Source: Norana najaformis
Lineage: Eukaryota; Annelida; Clitellata; Crassiclitellata; Hormogastridae
Reading direction: 5' to 3'
Assembly: GCA_964023275.1 (NCBI GenBank)
Contig: OZ029920.1
Span: 2,891,956 to 2,955,955, forward strand
Length of the DNA: 64,000 nt
Shown here piece after piece: positions 11,281 to 23,345 of the stretch; the stretch's first letter is position 1; the number at the start of each line of letters is the position of its first letter. Made by a program: the position numbers and the translations under genes. Under the pieces are notes generated by a model. It was not told the origin of the DNA. It did not search any database and saw only the letters and a list, made by a program, of their open reading frames with translations.

Positions 11281-11396
11281 TAAAAACTACTTTGACATCG
11301 CCATCCTCCTTCATCAAGGGCTTAAATGTAATAAAGGTAGGGTTTCAACGACGTTAAAACAAAACAGTTATAATAAAATGCAATGTAGTTGTAGCA

Positions 11397-11500
11397 GTAG
11401 TAGTTCCAATGCTTATCGCATCAAAGGCCTTTGACGCCGCCCTCCTCCTTTATCCAGGCTTCGGACTGGCACTACCCGCAATCAAGGCAGTGGCGGAGTT
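11397..11500 (+). repeat. S element
   Basis: From 'AGTAGTTCCAATGCTTATCG' to 'AAGGCAGTGGCGGAGTT'. The left part is altered, while the right 80 bp match the young copies well. Confidence 0.7.
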
Positions 11501-11699
11501 TAATGCTACGGGGTTTATGATATATTTATAAGGCTGAATATTAATGATTTCAAGGTGTTTAGGCGAAACCAAATAGTTTTAAAAGTATCCCGCGTTTATC
11601 AACTTTCAGCTGTCAGGGCCGTTGATGTCAACACTACCTTAGGATTCTAGTCTGATCTGAGGCTAGAAATTGATAGAAACGAGGCATTTATAAAGCTGT

Positions 11700-12030
11700 G
11701 AAATGGAATTGAAGCTGTAAATTATCTAAACATAGCCTAATATTACTAATGTTCATTAATAATTTATAGGACCTCTCATTGCTGAAGGGGCCATTATAGC
11801 GGAGCGTTCTTTAGCTTACTATGACCGTACTATTAAAACATTCTATTCGTTAAAAGAGTTGAATTACAATGTAACCCATAACCGCTAACGATCTGTTATA
11901 AGATAAGTTACAGTCGGTGTCAACGGCTGTGGTAGCCGTTTACGATGTTGCTACTAATATTTGGTAACGTTTAGACACCTTTAAATCGATTTAAAGAATT
12001 ATATTTCACTAATTTTCGTTCAATCGTTGT
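11700..12030 (+). repeat. Module F copy
   Basis: 'ATAGCCTAATATTACTAATG', 'CGTTAAAAGAGTTGAATTAC', 'GTGGTAGCCGTTTACGATG' and 'TAGACACCTTTAAATCGAT'. It leads into module P at 12040. Confidence 0.65.
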
Positions 12031-12039
12031 TAAGATTTG

Positions 12040-12400
12040 CGTGACAGCCGTAATATGTCACTAACCCTGAGTAGCGGACCCAGTCCTATTCCCTGAGCCA
12101 CCCACGTCACAACTCCTTCTACTTTCGATATAGGCTAACGTCGCCGTTCCGTTCTATCTCTGCCGTTCTATCCAAGGAAGATTTAGGATTCATCTCTTCC
12201 TTAAGGGAACCAACACTGTAAAACTCTGTATCTGCCTCTTCCGCGGTTGTCGGATGGGCAATATCCTAAGGCTGGACTTTCTCAGAGCAGGATTCGCTCC
12301 TTTACCTGCAATAGTTGTTCCCTTTTTTTGTCTTATCATTAGAATCGAACGTGGAGAGTTAAGGTAATCTGTCCTGTGTCACAAAAGGAAAGAAAAACTG
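12040..12400 (+). repeat. Module P copy 6
   Basis: From 'GTGACAGCCGTAATATGTCA' to 'GAGAAAAACTTTGG'. It keeps 'TTCGATATAGGCTAA', 'GAAGATTTAGGATTCATC', 'CCGCGGTTGTCGGATGGGCA' and 'GCTCCTTTACCTGC'. Confidence 0.7.
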
Positions 12401-12679
12401 GCGCTGAGAAAAACTTTGGTCAAGTGGAATTCAATTAAATCTCTTCTTCTCTTGTCAGCCACTGTCAAACACGACGAAGTTCTTACATAAAGTTTTTGGA
12501 AAACTCGGCTTTCAATAAGTTTTGGATTAAAAAACAATTAGTAAACTCTAGAGGATGCTTTGACAGTCACAATATATGTTTAAACACCTTAAACAACATT
12601 ATCCTACATTTGGACACCTTTAAATAACTCAGGCCCACTTTATAAAATTCTCAATTTCGTTGTGTAGCATTAAATGTTT

Positions 12680-12900
12680 CCTGCATGCATCGGACGTCAA
12701 CGAACTTTGAAGCCATAAATTTCGTTAAAGAATGCAAACTATTATTACTACTATTTACGTTATTAGTATCAATTATGAATTTTATTTTTATGTAGTAATA
12801 TCCATTGAATGACGATATCTTATGGCTTGTCAGGGTCGTTGATGTCGACATACTCGTACCTTCTCATTAAATTAATCTTAACTTTAGTCTAAATGATTTT
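12680..12900. repeat. Facing half-units (inverted repeat)
   Basis: A reverse-type motif near 12688-12728 ('ACGTCAACGAACTTTGAAGC') faces a forward-type motif near 12805-12850 ('ATGACGATATCTTATGGC') across about 80 bp. The arms pair imperfectly. A second forward copy with the same lead ('TTCTTATGTAGTAGTATCCA') is at 26630-26710. Confidence 0.55.
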
Positions 12901-13090
12901 ATTTAAGTGATTATTCGCAAAAACCGGATATACAGTATAGCTAAACGATATTAAAATATGCCTAAGGAAACATTACTATTAAATGGCAGCACCGAATGTC
13001 AGTATAGCGGGATGTGACTGCAGCCAAGACCGTTAACCTCAACATTTTCCCACATATAAGACCGTATGATATACGTTAGTAGCGATTAAG

Positions 13091-13201
13091 TAGCAGTTCC
13101 ATTGTTTAACGACAGCTTATGGCATCAAAGGCCGTTGACGTCGTCCTCTTTCTTTATCCAGACCAGGGAATGGTAATACCCGACTTTAGGCAGTGTCAGT
13201 T
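13091..13201 (+). repeat. S element
   Basis: 'AGTTCCATTGTTTAACGACA', 'GCTTATGGCATCAAAGGCC', then a more diverged right half ending 'AGGCAGTGTCAG'. Confidence 0.65.
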
Positions 13202-13389
13202 TCTCAAAGGGAAATAACTTTTTATAAGGTTTAATTAAATGATTTAGAGGTGTTTAATCGTAACAAAAATTATCATTGGAGTCGAGCGTTTAACAACTCA
13301 TCGTAGCCAGGGCCGTTCATATCAACGTTACCTTGGGCTTTAACTCTAATCAGAAACTCGTTATCGGGAAAAACGAGGAATTTATAGCG

Positions 13390-13690
13390 TTGCAAAGCGA
13401 ATTAAAGCAGTCAAAACTCTAAACATTTTTAGTTTGATTAGTTTCTTGAGGCCGTTGACGTCGACATTGCCTTATCTTACTATAACCCTCTCTTTTATAC
13501 ATTTTATTCGTTGAAAGAGGTGAACTGCAATGGAGCCAACATCTGCTAAAGACTTGCACGATAAGTTATGGTCGAAGTCAACGGCAGTCGCAGCAGTACA
13601 CGGCGAACTACAAATAATTGGTTACGCTTAGACACCTCTCAATCGGTTTTCACAAAATTATATAAACTTCATAAACTTTTGCTGAGACGT
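13390..13690 (+). repeat. Module F copy
   Basis: 'TTGAAAGAGGTGAACTGCAA', 'AGTCGCAGCAGTACACGGCG' and 'ACGCTTAGACACCTCTCAAT'. It is followed by a minus-strand S element. Confidence 0.65.
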
Positions 13691-13692
13691 GG

Positions 13693-13810
13693 TTTAACTC
13701 CGCCACTGCCTTGTTTAAGGGTAGTGCCCGTCCCAAGCCTGGATAATGGAGGAGAGCGACGGCAACGGCCTTTGATGTCATAAGCTGTCGTTAAACTGAG
13801 GAACTACTAC
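13693..13810 (-). repeat. S element, minus strand
   Basis: 'TTTAACTCCGCCACTGCC' to 'AACTGAGGAACTACTACT'. A possible short flanking repeat 'TGCTGAGA' occurs at 13679 and just after the right end, but the left copy is not flush with the element. The duplication is therefore doubtful. Confidence 0.7.
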
Positions 13811-13906
13811 TGCTGAGAGAGGTCAACGGCAAGTGTAACCGTAAGATGTTGAACTTTGGAATTAAATAGAATAGTCTCTGTTTTGTCTACAACTTCTTGG
13901 GTAGGA

Positions 13907-14140
13907 TATGATGTAGATGTCAACGGCCAATGACAGTCGTAAGATGTCACTAAACGCTTTGCAGAGGCTGCGATTTCTATGTTACTTGGTGGAATGCGGA
14001 AACTACTACTCAATTCTATGCCCTGAGCCAACCACATCAATACCCCATTTACTTTCGATATAGGCTAAAATGGCCGTTCCGTACCATCTCTACCCCTTAG
14101 TGTCCTATCGCTCAAATGAAGATTCAAGATTGAGATGTCG
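13907..14140 (+). repeat. Module P copy 7
   Basis: 'GGATATGATGTAGATGTCAA' leads into 'CAGTCGTAAGATGTCACTAA', then 'TTCGATATAGGCTAAAATGG' and 'GAAGATTCAAGATTGAG'. It is cut short and joined to module G text. Confidence 0.65.
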
Positions 14141-14394
14141 TTCAACACGAGAAACAACATTGGCCAACAGTTAGAGAAAAAAGTTGTCAAATAGGCTATA
14201 GAGGACTCGTTTTCAATCGCCGATCAGTTTATTGTTATACAGTTGAAGTCAACCGCCGCTGGGAGCTATAAAAGGCCGTTAACAACTCGTAAAAAATACA
14301 AAATGATATTAGTTAGTAGCATTAGGATATGGTAGTTATCATTTAAATATTTTACTAAATTAAATGAATTATAGTATCTTAAATATATTGTTAT

Positions 14395-14620
14395 TTTATG
14401 TTATATTATGTTATGTTATGTTATATACTATTACATAACATTATAGCATAGCATATTATATTACAGTATATTATAGCATGTTATATTGTCCATATTATAT
14501 GTATTATATCATAATATATAATGGCTTAATATAGCATATTACGGCATATTATTGCATATTACATCATGTCATATCATGTTATATAATATCATATCATATT
14601 AAATCATATAATGTTAGTCT
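14395..14620. repeat. TTATG/CATAT-rich tract
   Basis: Imperfect pentamer-like AT-rich repeats (TTATG, CATAT, GCATAT). This is the same place in the superunit as the tract at 3462. Confidence 0.8.
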
Positions 14621-14989
14621 CTTCTTGAACTTCTTCTTAAACTGTTAAATAAAGAAAAACGTCTTATACAAAATGTTCCAAATAATTCTTGTTTCAAAAA
14701 GTTTCGGATTTACATACTAGGTTAATCAACTCTATATTAAGGTAAAGTGGCGACAAATAGCCTACCGGCAGTGAAAATATGACGTTAAACACTCAAAACT
14801 ATATTAGCCTACATTTAGACACCTTTAAACAGCTTTCGGTATTGCTATAAAGTTCCAGTTTTTCGCTTACTCGCTGATTTGTTCAGTTAACTTGTCCTAC
14901 AGTAAATACTAATATTAAACACAATGATCAAAGTAGACGTAAAGGAGTTCAAATTACAAGATTAAGCCTTACTTTGTCCTGGATCTTCT

Positions 14990-15220
14990 CTTGTGTGTTC
15001 CACTTCAGCGGAACAAGCATCCATAAGATGTTGCTTAAACAATGCAAACCACTCTGCTACCAATAACAACGTAGTTAAACATTGGATACTACTGATGCAA
15101 CATTTACAATATTCGTATCGATTCTAATTTGTCTTAATATATTTTTCTAGTAATATCCTTTGAATAACGACATCTTGTGGTGGCCAGCGTCGTTGATGTC
15201 GACCTCACTTAAGGTTATCT
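14990..15220. repeat. Facing half-units (inverted repeat)
   Basis: A reverse motif near 15015-15050 ('CATCCATAAGATGTTGCTTA') faces a forward motif near 15160-15210 ('TAACGACATCTTGTGGTGGC', 'GTTGATGTCGACCTCAC'). It is equivalent to 12680 and 63387. Confidence 0.55.
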
Positions 15221-15684
15221 TTTTAAAAAATGACCTAATTAGCTGTTCCAAAGTTTGACATCACCTTGTGACATCAAGACCATTTGCGACAGAAGCGAAG
15301 GTAGTTGTTTATTTTAAATCAAACAGTGATAAGGCTTTCAAATATCTCACTAAGCAAAGATATCGTTTTGCGCTGAGAACTACTTTGGTTAAAGTATATT
15401 AGTATCTTCGCAACCACTGTTATACACAAGTTCTTATACAAACTCTTTCGAATTCCTCGCGTTTCAATAAGCTTTGGATTTATAAAAGAAATTAGTCAAC
15501 CCTAGAGGAAGGTAAGGTCGAAATTAATGGCCTTTGCAGCCAAAAGATGTTGTTATACACCCGACGTTGCATTGCCCTACATTTAGACACCTTAAAAATA
15601 GCTTTAACCTACTTTATAAATAACTCGTTTAAGTTTCGTAGACGTTAACTTTATTCAATGTTTGTAGCTGCGCTGTTGCATTTA

Positions 15685-15775
15685 TAGGTAGGTGGTGCTA
15701 GTCCCAAGCCTGAATTAAAGGGAGGGGGGACGATAATGCGGGAATTGATGCCATAAGATGCCGTTAAACATTGCA
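15685..15775 (-). repeat. S element, diverged, minus strand
   Basis: 'GGTGGTGCTAGTCCCAAGCC' to 'TGATGCCATAAGATGCCGTT'. The middle is altered. Confidence 0.55.
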
Positions 15776-15819
15776 TAATACTGAAACGACTATTTATATT
15801 TTTTATATTATTTTATCCA

Positions 15820-16000
15820 TCCAAAAGGCACCTCACCCACTTCTCTCTCTGGTCTTCTGGCAACCGAACTTGGTTCTTGAGAGTCAATCTTTTGATAACC
15901 CCACTGACTTGAAGCGTCGCTCGTGAATAAGCTTGATGCCCTGCCCTTAACTCTTAAGTAGCGCATGAGAAATGTGAAGTTTATGATTACGATTACTTCT
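15820..16000 (+). mobile_element. LINE-like 3' UTR (GATTAC-tail family)
   Basis: 'CTCTGGTCTTCTGGCAACCG', 'CCACTGACTTGAAGCG', 'GTGAATAAGCTTGATGCCC' and a GATTAC tail. The same tail family lies upstream of both aquaglyceroporin exon 1 copies at about 30600-31010 and 36950-37370. The tail repeat and 'AGCGC' end are in the style of LINE 3' UTRs. No coding part is present. Confidence 0.5.
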
Positions 16001-16095
16001 AAGTCGTGCGAAGTAAACCAGAACTACATCTTGTCGTAGTGATTAGCCAATTTGAAAAAGTATAAGTGAATGCCTTTGGTTAGAAATTTCAATTC

Positions 16096-16431
16096 ATGGT
16101 TGCCACTTCCACTTTGGTCAGTGCATCTGGGCCAAAGTGCAACAGGATGGATGATATATATCATATATTACCGATCAGGAATTTTAAGTGCACACAAAGA
16201 TACGCGACCTTAGATTTTATTTCGATTAGCGACAAATCCAGAGCCTACGATGTGCCCATAAACTTGGACCAATTTTTGGAAGTGCACCCGTTGCTTAGCT
16301 ACTTTGAGATTACTTTCATTGGTGAAAAATGCACAAAGCGAAGATCAATAGCAGTAGTTTTGTGTCTTTGTGAAATTTTGGATTGCTACTCAGCAGTGCG
16401 AAGCCATAGTTCTCACACAACAATGTCGTGA
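16096..16431 (+). other. Unrecognised 111-residue open frame
   Basis: An open + frame in a patch of about 600 bp that does not resemble the array. It starts MVATSTLVS and ends HSSHTTMS. I see no signal peptide, membrane span or known motif. It lies between a LINE-like 3' UTR and a minus-strand LINE end, so it may be transposon or chance sequence. I do not claim it is a gene. Confidence 0.15.
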
Positions 16432-16584
16432 ATGGATGGCATTTATCGCTTTTTCACTCTCTGTTGGAATAGTTCTTTCCACATTGGTAAAGCTTAGTTC
16501 AAACTCCCAAAAGGAGCAGGACTACAGTCGACTGAACTTTGAAAAAACTCTTCATAGGTGAGGCACCTTCAGTGGAAAAGAAGA

Positions 16585-16930
16585 ATCGTAACCGTACTCT
16601 CGAGATTTCTACAGCGCCCAACGAAAGCGATGTCACGGGGACCAGCTAATTCACTGGCGCTCAGTCAAAATAAAAACGATAGGCAAATCATGTTCGGTTC
16701 CAGGTTAAAATCCAAAAGTCATGCAGAGAGACAGCGTTGCGGCTACGTTGGGTGATGTTTGGGATTCGATTGGAGCGGTAAGAGAGATACGAAGAAGAGG
16801 AGTCAGCATATAATCTCAGAAAGAATAATGTTTTCAGTTTTCAGTGAAAGGCCAATGCAGAAACTGCAAGCGGTGGAGTATATTTGAGTTTGTATGATGG
16901 ATCAGATAATTTTCGCGGTTACACCGGGAT
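16585..16930 (-). mobile_element. LINE 3' end, minus strand ('KHHPP' CR1/L2 family)
   Basis: 'GATTTCTACAGCGCCCAACG', 'GCGCTCAGTCAAAATAAAAA', 'GGGTGATGTTTGGGATTCG' and 'CAGTTTTCAGTGAAAGG' follow the longer copy at 39066 in order. It is 5'-truncated and decayed. Confidence 0.75.
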
Positions 16931-17679
16931 CCAGATGAACGTTTACGAACTGCGGTCAACGATTAGGAAAATCGTAATATTATCTCGGATGTTGTCACAA
17001 CATTAACCTGTAGGCTTTTAACTGGGGCATAGACGAATAGCATTATTCCTATTCGAATAAGCTTTGGTTTAAATATCAAATTAATCAACTCTAGAGTAAG
17101 GTAAGTTCGACCACAACGGCAGTGTCAGTCACAAGATGTCGCTGAACGCCTACATTAGACTATAATTAGACACCTTTAAAAAGTTTTCCCTTGCGCTATA
17201 AATAACTCGTTTTCAATCGTCGATTAATATTCCAATGGGTAGAGGGTGTAATGGATGCAGGTAACAACTTGTAACGAAAATCTCAAATGATATTAATTTT
17301 TAACTCTAAGATACGATAAGACGCCTTTAACATCTTTTCCGACATTGTAGATATTACTATTTTTGTGCGTATGGTATACCATATTTTATTTCAACGGCAA
17401 GATAGGGTCGACAATGCGGGAACTTTTAAAGAGAGGTAAGGTAGGGTCGGTAGGTAAGGTAAGGTAAGGCCAAAGGGAACGAAGATATTGCGCAGTAGTT
17501 TTACCTAGGCACTTAATATAGCGCCTTTTGGTACTTCAAAAAAGCAAAGATGTCGTTAGGCGCTAATAACTACTTTAGTTAAATGCATTATATTTAATTA
17601 AATTATATTAATTATGCAATCATATCTACGATATTTTGAGTTACATAAATTATATTATCATAACTATAATATCTCGTAT

Positions 17680-17755
17680 CACGTTATATCGTATCATGTC
17701 ATATCAATTATATCATATCAAATCATGTCATGTCATGTCATATCATTTGTTATTA
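17680..17755. repeat. CATAT/CATGT microsatellite
   Basis: AT-rich short repeats (ATCATGTCAT, CATATCA) at the same place in the superunit as 3462. Confidence 0.8.
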
Positions 17756-17794
17756 TTGTCTTTTCAGCCACTGTCAAATATAAGTGGAGTCCTC

Positions 17795-18085
17795 TACGGC
17801 CTGCAATTTCTGCATTGCCCTTCAACTCACAACTGAAAACATTCCTCTTTCACCGATCCTATCCTGACTCCCTTTCTTCCTCTTGTCCTTCTTTCCGCTC
17901 CAATCCCAAACATCACCCACCGTAGCTGCCACGCTGTCTCTCCACCCGACTCTTGGATCTTGACCTGAAACCGAACACTATTGCCTGTCGATTTTGTTTT
18001 GACTGAGCGCCTGTGAATAAGCAGGTCTCCGTGACGTGGCTTTCTTTGGGCGCTGTATAAATCTCGGGATTACGATTACCATAAG
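17795..18085 (+). mobile_element. LINE 3' end, plus strand ('KHHPP' CR1/L2 family)
   Basis: The + strand encodes 'SQLKTFLFHRSYPDS' and ends 'NPKHHPP' plus stop at 17925, matching the C-terminus of the 39204 protein. The 3' UTR follows: 'TGACTGAGCGCCTGTGAATA', 'GGGCGCTGTATAAATCTCG', and a GATTACGATTA tail. About 290 bp remain. Confidence 0.8.
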
Positions 18086-18499
18086 ATGTCGTTAAACATT
18101 GGAACTACTATAAATCGCCAACTCATCCCCCTCGCCCGATGGTGTAGTCGATGCCAACGGAGCTTACGGCCACTAGATGTCGTTAACAACTCGTCAAATT
18201 CGTAAATAATAATAGCTACTAATATTAGTATGTGATAAGACGCTTTTAATTGCTTTCTCTACGTTTTAACATTCCTGTTCTTTGTTTATGTGCGAAATGC
18301 ACTCGATAGGACCGGACATATTATACTGAAATGTCGAAAGGTAACTTAAGGTCAAGGAACAGTAAGATTTTGCAAGTCAGTCAGTTATCTAGGCACTTAA
18401 TATAGCTCCTTTTTAGTGCCTCACAAACGCATAGATGTCGCGATGCGTTGAGAACAACTTTGGTTAAATGGTATTATATTAAATTATATTAATTATATT

Positions 18500-18960
18500 A
18501 GTCACTTTTGGCGTCGCCCTCGTTTTTTTATCAAGTTTTCGGATTGGCACCGCCCTACTAAAGGCAGTGGTGGAGTAAATATTATAATAATTTTATTATG
18601 TTATATTTGTGGGTATGTTATATAATATATACCTAATTATTAGTAATTTCAATTGTTCGACGATATTTACGTCTGCCAAGTACAGTAGTTCACATCCGAT
18701 GTTTAATGGTAATGATGCAACCGAGAAGGGTAGGCACATATAGCTTGTCACTGCGCATTTTAAAGGTGTCTAAGCAGAGCCAAATAGTAATCACTAGCAT
18801 CAGATGTATAGCGACATCTTACGGCTGCCACGGCCCTTGACTTCGACCTTTCATCGTGTACAAAGCCAGAACGTCGAAGTGTAAAGTAATATGTTAGAAC
18901 GTAGCCTAATATTATTGGTAGTAATTATTAGTTTAATAATAATAATTAGCAACTTCTAAT
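18500..18960 (+). repeat. Modules C, D and start of F
   Basis: An S-like tail of C ('GGCGTCGCCCTCG' to 'GGCAGTGGTGGAG'), then D ('CACATATAGCTTGTCACTGC', 'AAAGGTGTCTAAGCAGAGCC'), then the start of F ('AGCCTAATATTATTGGTAG'). F is broken by a LINE at about 18970 and resumes at about 20255. Confidence 0.6.
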
Positions 18961-18969
18961 GCGCCAGTG

Positions 18970-20250
18970 TCTAATGCACAAGGCATCAACCGATGGCACA
19001 CCAAAACCAAGCCACAATATCCAGAAGGTCAGTCCGCAGGACAGAAAGGCAGCCTATGGTGGATAAGCAAATTGAAACAGGTAAGTTTTAAGATGAGAAC
19101 GAAATGACAGAAGCGACTGAGCAGAACGAACAGACACAGGGAGGGAATTCCAAAATTTTGGTCCAGCAACCGAAAATGCTCGTTTACTAAGAACAGTTCT
19201 AGCCCAAGGTATGACCAGAGAAAGACAAACAGATGACCTTGCAGAATAATGGCAAGTCTGGGGAATAAGGATTGATTTCAAGTATTGTGGTTGGCCATAG
19301 TTCAATGTTTTATAAACTATCAGTCCTAATTTGAAACAAATCCTTTGCTGAACAGGAAGCCAATGTAAAGATTTAAGCACATGGGTTATATGCTCGTATT
19401 TAGAAGTATTTGTTATGGCTCTAGCCAAGGAGTTCTGAACTCTTTGGAGTTTCTGCATGTTTGATTTAGTGATACCAACAAAAATGGAGTTACAACAGTC
19501 AAGTCACGAGCAGTATCAGTCATCTCAATGAGTGAATCACCCAGTTTTACGGATTTAAGCCATTCGAATTTCTTAAGTTGCTGAGGAGTGCCAAGTAGTA
19601 GAAATTCAGTTTTTGAGGGGTTAAGGAGAAGTTTATTTGCTGCCATCCAAGACTGCAGCTCTTCAAAGGCATCAGACAACAGCTGCACAGACGAGTGACA
19701 AGTCAAACTGTCAAATGAGATGTAGATTTGGGTGTCATCAGCATAGAAATGATATCCCAGTGAATGATTTCTAGCAGAGTACCTAGAAGTGTGGTGTATA
19801 ATGTAAACAAAAGAGGACCAAGTACAGAACCCTCCGGAACGCCACAAGTCAACGAGGCACTAGCTGAATAATGTCCATTTAAATATACAGATTGAGTGCG
19901 ATGGCTGAGATAAGTAGCAAACCAGTGTAGGGCAGGACCAGAAACTCGATGGAGTTTTGTTGAAGACGATACAAAAGTAGAGAGTGGTCGACAGTATCAA
20001 AGGCAGCAGACAAATCAAGGAGAACAAGTGCAGTCACCTTACCCTTATCCATGGAGCACATGATGTTGTTATGAACAGCAAGCAGGGCAGATTCTGTTGA
20101 ATGAAAGTTACGGTATGCAGACTGAAATGGAGAAATTAGTGGGTTGGAAGAAAGATGAGCTTGCATACGATTCAAGATTACCCGTTCAAGAATTTTAGAT
20201 ATAAAATTCAAAGTTGAGATGGGTCTGTAATTAATTACTACGACCATCCT
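18970..20250 (-). mobile_element. CR1/L2-like LINE, minus strand, 5'-truncated, frames broken
   Basis: On the minus strand, from 20247 down, a reverse transcriptase can be followed in three pieces. The first has 'NYRPISTLNFISKILERVI' and 'LDLSAAFDTVDH' (palm domain). The second has the catalytic 'YADD' in 'YHFYADDTQIYISF', followed by 'LLLNPSKTEFLLLG'. The third (19458-19054) has 'LQRVQNSLARAI', 'VLKSLHWLPV' and 'FSVAGPKFWNSLP', ending 'LKTYLFQFAYPP'. The three pieces are in different frames, so the copy is dead. The endonuclease domain is absent. It lies inside array module F. Confidence 0.9.
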
Positions 20251-20254
20251 TTCA

Positions 20255-20480
20255 AAAGATTTTTTTCGTTAAAAGAGGTGAATTTCAAAGGAACCCATAT
20301 CCGCTATCGACTTGTAGGATAAGTTACCTTCGACGTCAAAGGCTCTGGCAACCGTGTATGATGTTGTTAAACACGCAGCACTCCAAATAATAGATAATCC
20401 TTAGACACCTTTAAATAGTGTTTACGCAAAATTATATAAATTTCATTTTCGTTCCATAGATGTTCAGTAACTTGAATCAC
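20255..20480 (+). repeat. Module F, second half
   Basis: 'CGTTAAAAGAGGTGAATTTC', 'TCTGGCAACCGTGTATGATG' and 'CCTTAGACACCTTTAAATAG'. This continues the module begun at 18900, across the LINE. Confidence 0.65.
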
Positions 20481-20486
20481 ATAAGG

Positions 20487-20800
20487 ATAAGGTGGGTGTT
20501 AACGGCCTTGACAGCCGTAAATTGTCACTAAACCTGAGGAGCGATGACTATTTGCTTGATACTCGATGGAGCGTTATTCAAAATCAGTCGTATGTCCTGA
20601 ACAACTGACATCTTACACCTACCTTCCACATAGGTTAATGTTTTCGTACATTACCTTCTCTGCCTAGTAGCTTCCGTTCTGTCCAAGGAAGATTCAGGTT
20701 TTGCAATTTACTCAAGGGAGGCAAAGCTGTAAAGCTCTGCCTCGGAATCGAAGTCACCCAATGGGCAACATCCTGACACTTTTAGGTCGACAGGTAATGG
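20487..20800 (+). repeat. Module P copy 8
   Basis: 'GGCCTTGACAGCCGTAAATT', 'GTCCAAGGAAGATTCAGGTT', 'GGGAGGCAAAGCTGTAAAGC' and 'CAATGGGCAACATCCTGAC'. Module H follows at about 20830. Confidence 0.7.
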
Positions 20801-20954
20801 AAGGCCAAGAAAAACTAAGATTTTACGAGTCAGTCAGTTATCTGGGCACTTAATATAGCGCCTTTATACTGCCTCACAAAAGCATATATGTCGCTAGGCG
20901 TTGAGGACAACTCTGTTTTTATGATATTATATATTATTTTAAAATTTCCTGATT

Positions 20955-21890
20955 CGTTAATTGTTCTCACTTCTTTTAACGACGCTCTGCGATAACGAAG
21001 ATGATTATCGTCGACCTCCTCTTTCATCCAGGCTTCGGACTGGCACCACCCGACTAAGGTTAGTGGCGGAATTAATATTCATAATATTATATAATATCAT
21101 ATTTATTGACGTTAGTGTTCTATTATTTAAAGTTAATTAGTAGTATTTTCAATTGTTTAACGACATCTTATGGCACCGAAAGCTGTTGATGTCGACTTTA
21201 TAATATATACACTAATGGAAAGAGATGCAAACGAACGAACGAAAATGATGAATATATAGAGTGTGAAAGAACACTTTAAATATGTCTAATTCGAGCCTAA
21301 TTATTAACTAATAGCATCGAATGTTTAATGACATCTTACGTCTGCCGACCTTTACTCGCAGAAGACGCATAACGTGTGCCTAGTTAGCGCTTGACGTAAA
21401 ATAAGTTATATATAAGGTTAATAAAAGTGATTTAAAGGTGTCTAAGGCAACTTGTTATTAACAGAACCGAATGTTTAGCGACTTATGACTCCCAGGGCCG
21501 TTGCAATAGACGTTAACTTACGTTTTTAGTCTAAGGTAACACTCATGGTTGGTAAAAATGAGGCATTTAAAATTTAAAAAACTTGAATTAAAAGAATCAG
21601 AACCCTAAACGTGCCCTAAAAATATTAAAGCTCATTATTAGTTTCTAGGCAGTTGACGTCGACCATGCCTAATCTTACTCTGACGGTCTTGTTTATACAT
21701 GTTATTCGTTAAAATAGATGAATTAAAAGGGAGGTCATATCCGCTAATGATTTGTTGTAAGATGAGTTGCGGTAGACGTCAAATGCGCTGGCAGCCGCGT
21801 AAGATGTTGTACTGTGAATATTTGAAAACGCTTAAACACCTTTAAATCGTGTTTCACAACATTGTATACAGTTTTTTTAGTTGCTTCGCT
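20955..21890 (+). repeat. Modules C, D, E and F, in order
   Basis: This is the most complete run: C's S-like tail at 20975-21070, D at 21150-21350 ('AACGAACGAACGAAAATGAT'), E at 21400-21600 ('AAAATGAGGCATTTAAAATT'), and F at 21600-21890 ('GTTAAAATAGATGAATTAAA', 'CTGGCAGCCGCGTAAGATG', 'TAAACACCTTTAAATCGTG'). Module P follows at 21905. Confidence 0.75.
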
Positions 21891-21904
21891 ACTAGATTTA
21901 TATC

Positions 21905-22183
<279 letters not shown>

Positions 22184-22804
22184 GTTTTCGACCTCTGCCC
22201 TTCGTCCGAAGCATTTTTACTCCTTCAAGGCGAGATCAGCAACCGACGTGATTTTGTGTTACTCCAGTTCGATCACTTTATTTCGATATGGATTTTATAT
22301 TTTGTTTATCGACAGAAATAATTTTCCCGCCAATTGGCGCGAAAACGCCGCGTCCTGCCTATCGAGTAGCTTCAACTCGCTAACCAACACATCGTAAAAA
22401 ATCAAAACTCAAAACCAGTCGCAGACGGTAAATAAAATCCAGGATCGAAATAATCTTCAAATGCTGAATATCTCGAAATACATCCAATGATTTATCCTAA
22501 GAATAGTCCGACGATTTATTCCACGCCGACAACGCAAACTATTTCATCTAACCCAATTCCCATTGAGCATTGAACACAAATGAGAAATATATATTTTTGA
22601 AACAAACGAGTTAAAGGTGTCCAAACAGCATGTTATATTTTCAGGCATCACAAGACTAGGTGTTTGGGATGGTCGACGTAGTAATTGGAACCACCCGAGT
22701 AGAGTGCATTGTTGGGGTTTTATTGCAGTGTTCGGGTGGCACCAACCCCCATCCTACGAGCGACTTGTACTTTCCATCATTTAACATCTCGTGGCTGTCA
22801 GCAG

Positions 22805-22911
22805 TTTCCAATGTCTAACGACATCTTATTGCATCAAAGGCCGTTGATGTCGCCTTCCTCCTTCATCCAGGCTGGGGTCTGGCACCACCCCAAACAAGGC
22901 AGTGGCGGAGT
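22805..22911 (+). repeat. S element
   Basis: 'GCAGTTTCCAATGTCTAACG', 'CATCAAAGGCCGTTGATG', 'CCCCAAACAAGGCAGTGGCG'. The right end is joined to 'GAGTATGTGGCTGCC'. Confidence 0.7.
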
Positions 22912-22924
22912 ATGTGGCTGCCAG

Positions 22925-23198
22925 AGTGGTTGACATCGACTTTATATTAAAGGGAAAACCAAATGAAAACGACGCAAAAGAAGGATTGGAAGAATACAAA
23001 GGACAAAGTGAACAAGAAATAATTACGAATGGATGCTACGAAGGAAAGTGGATTCGAGCCACTAGCTTTAAACGAACAAATAGGAAATAGAAAGCCGCAA
23101 ATAGTCAGAATGACACAAATTAATGAAAAACGGAAACTACGAGCCACCCAGCGAATGATAAAGAAATTAAACTCAAAAGGAAATTTCATTGACGTCAA
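22925..23198 (+). other. Purine-rich insert with open frame, unrecognised
   Basis: A 270-bp patch very rich in A and G lies between array half-units. The + frame reads '...LKGKPNENDAKEGLEEYK' and then 'EGKWIRATSFKRTNRK' before a stop at 23090; a further 100 bp are purine-rich but not open. I recognise no domain. It could be a fragment of a host or transposon coding region. Confidence 0.2.
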
Positions 23199-23258
23199 CG
23201 GCCTCTGATGCCATAAGGTGTCGTTAAACTGTTGTACTCGTCATCAATCGCTGTATAA

Positions 23259-23345
23259 ACTTCGCCATTGCCTTAAGTCGGGTGATGCCAGTCCGAAGTC
23301 TGGATGCTAATCATCTTCCTTATGACAATCCGACGTTAAACAGCA
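23259..23345 (-). repeat. S-like element, strongly diverged, minus strand
   Basis: 'TTCGCCATTGCCTTAAGTCG', 'GATGCCAGTCCGAAGTCTGG'. The remainder is degraded. Confidence 0.45.
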
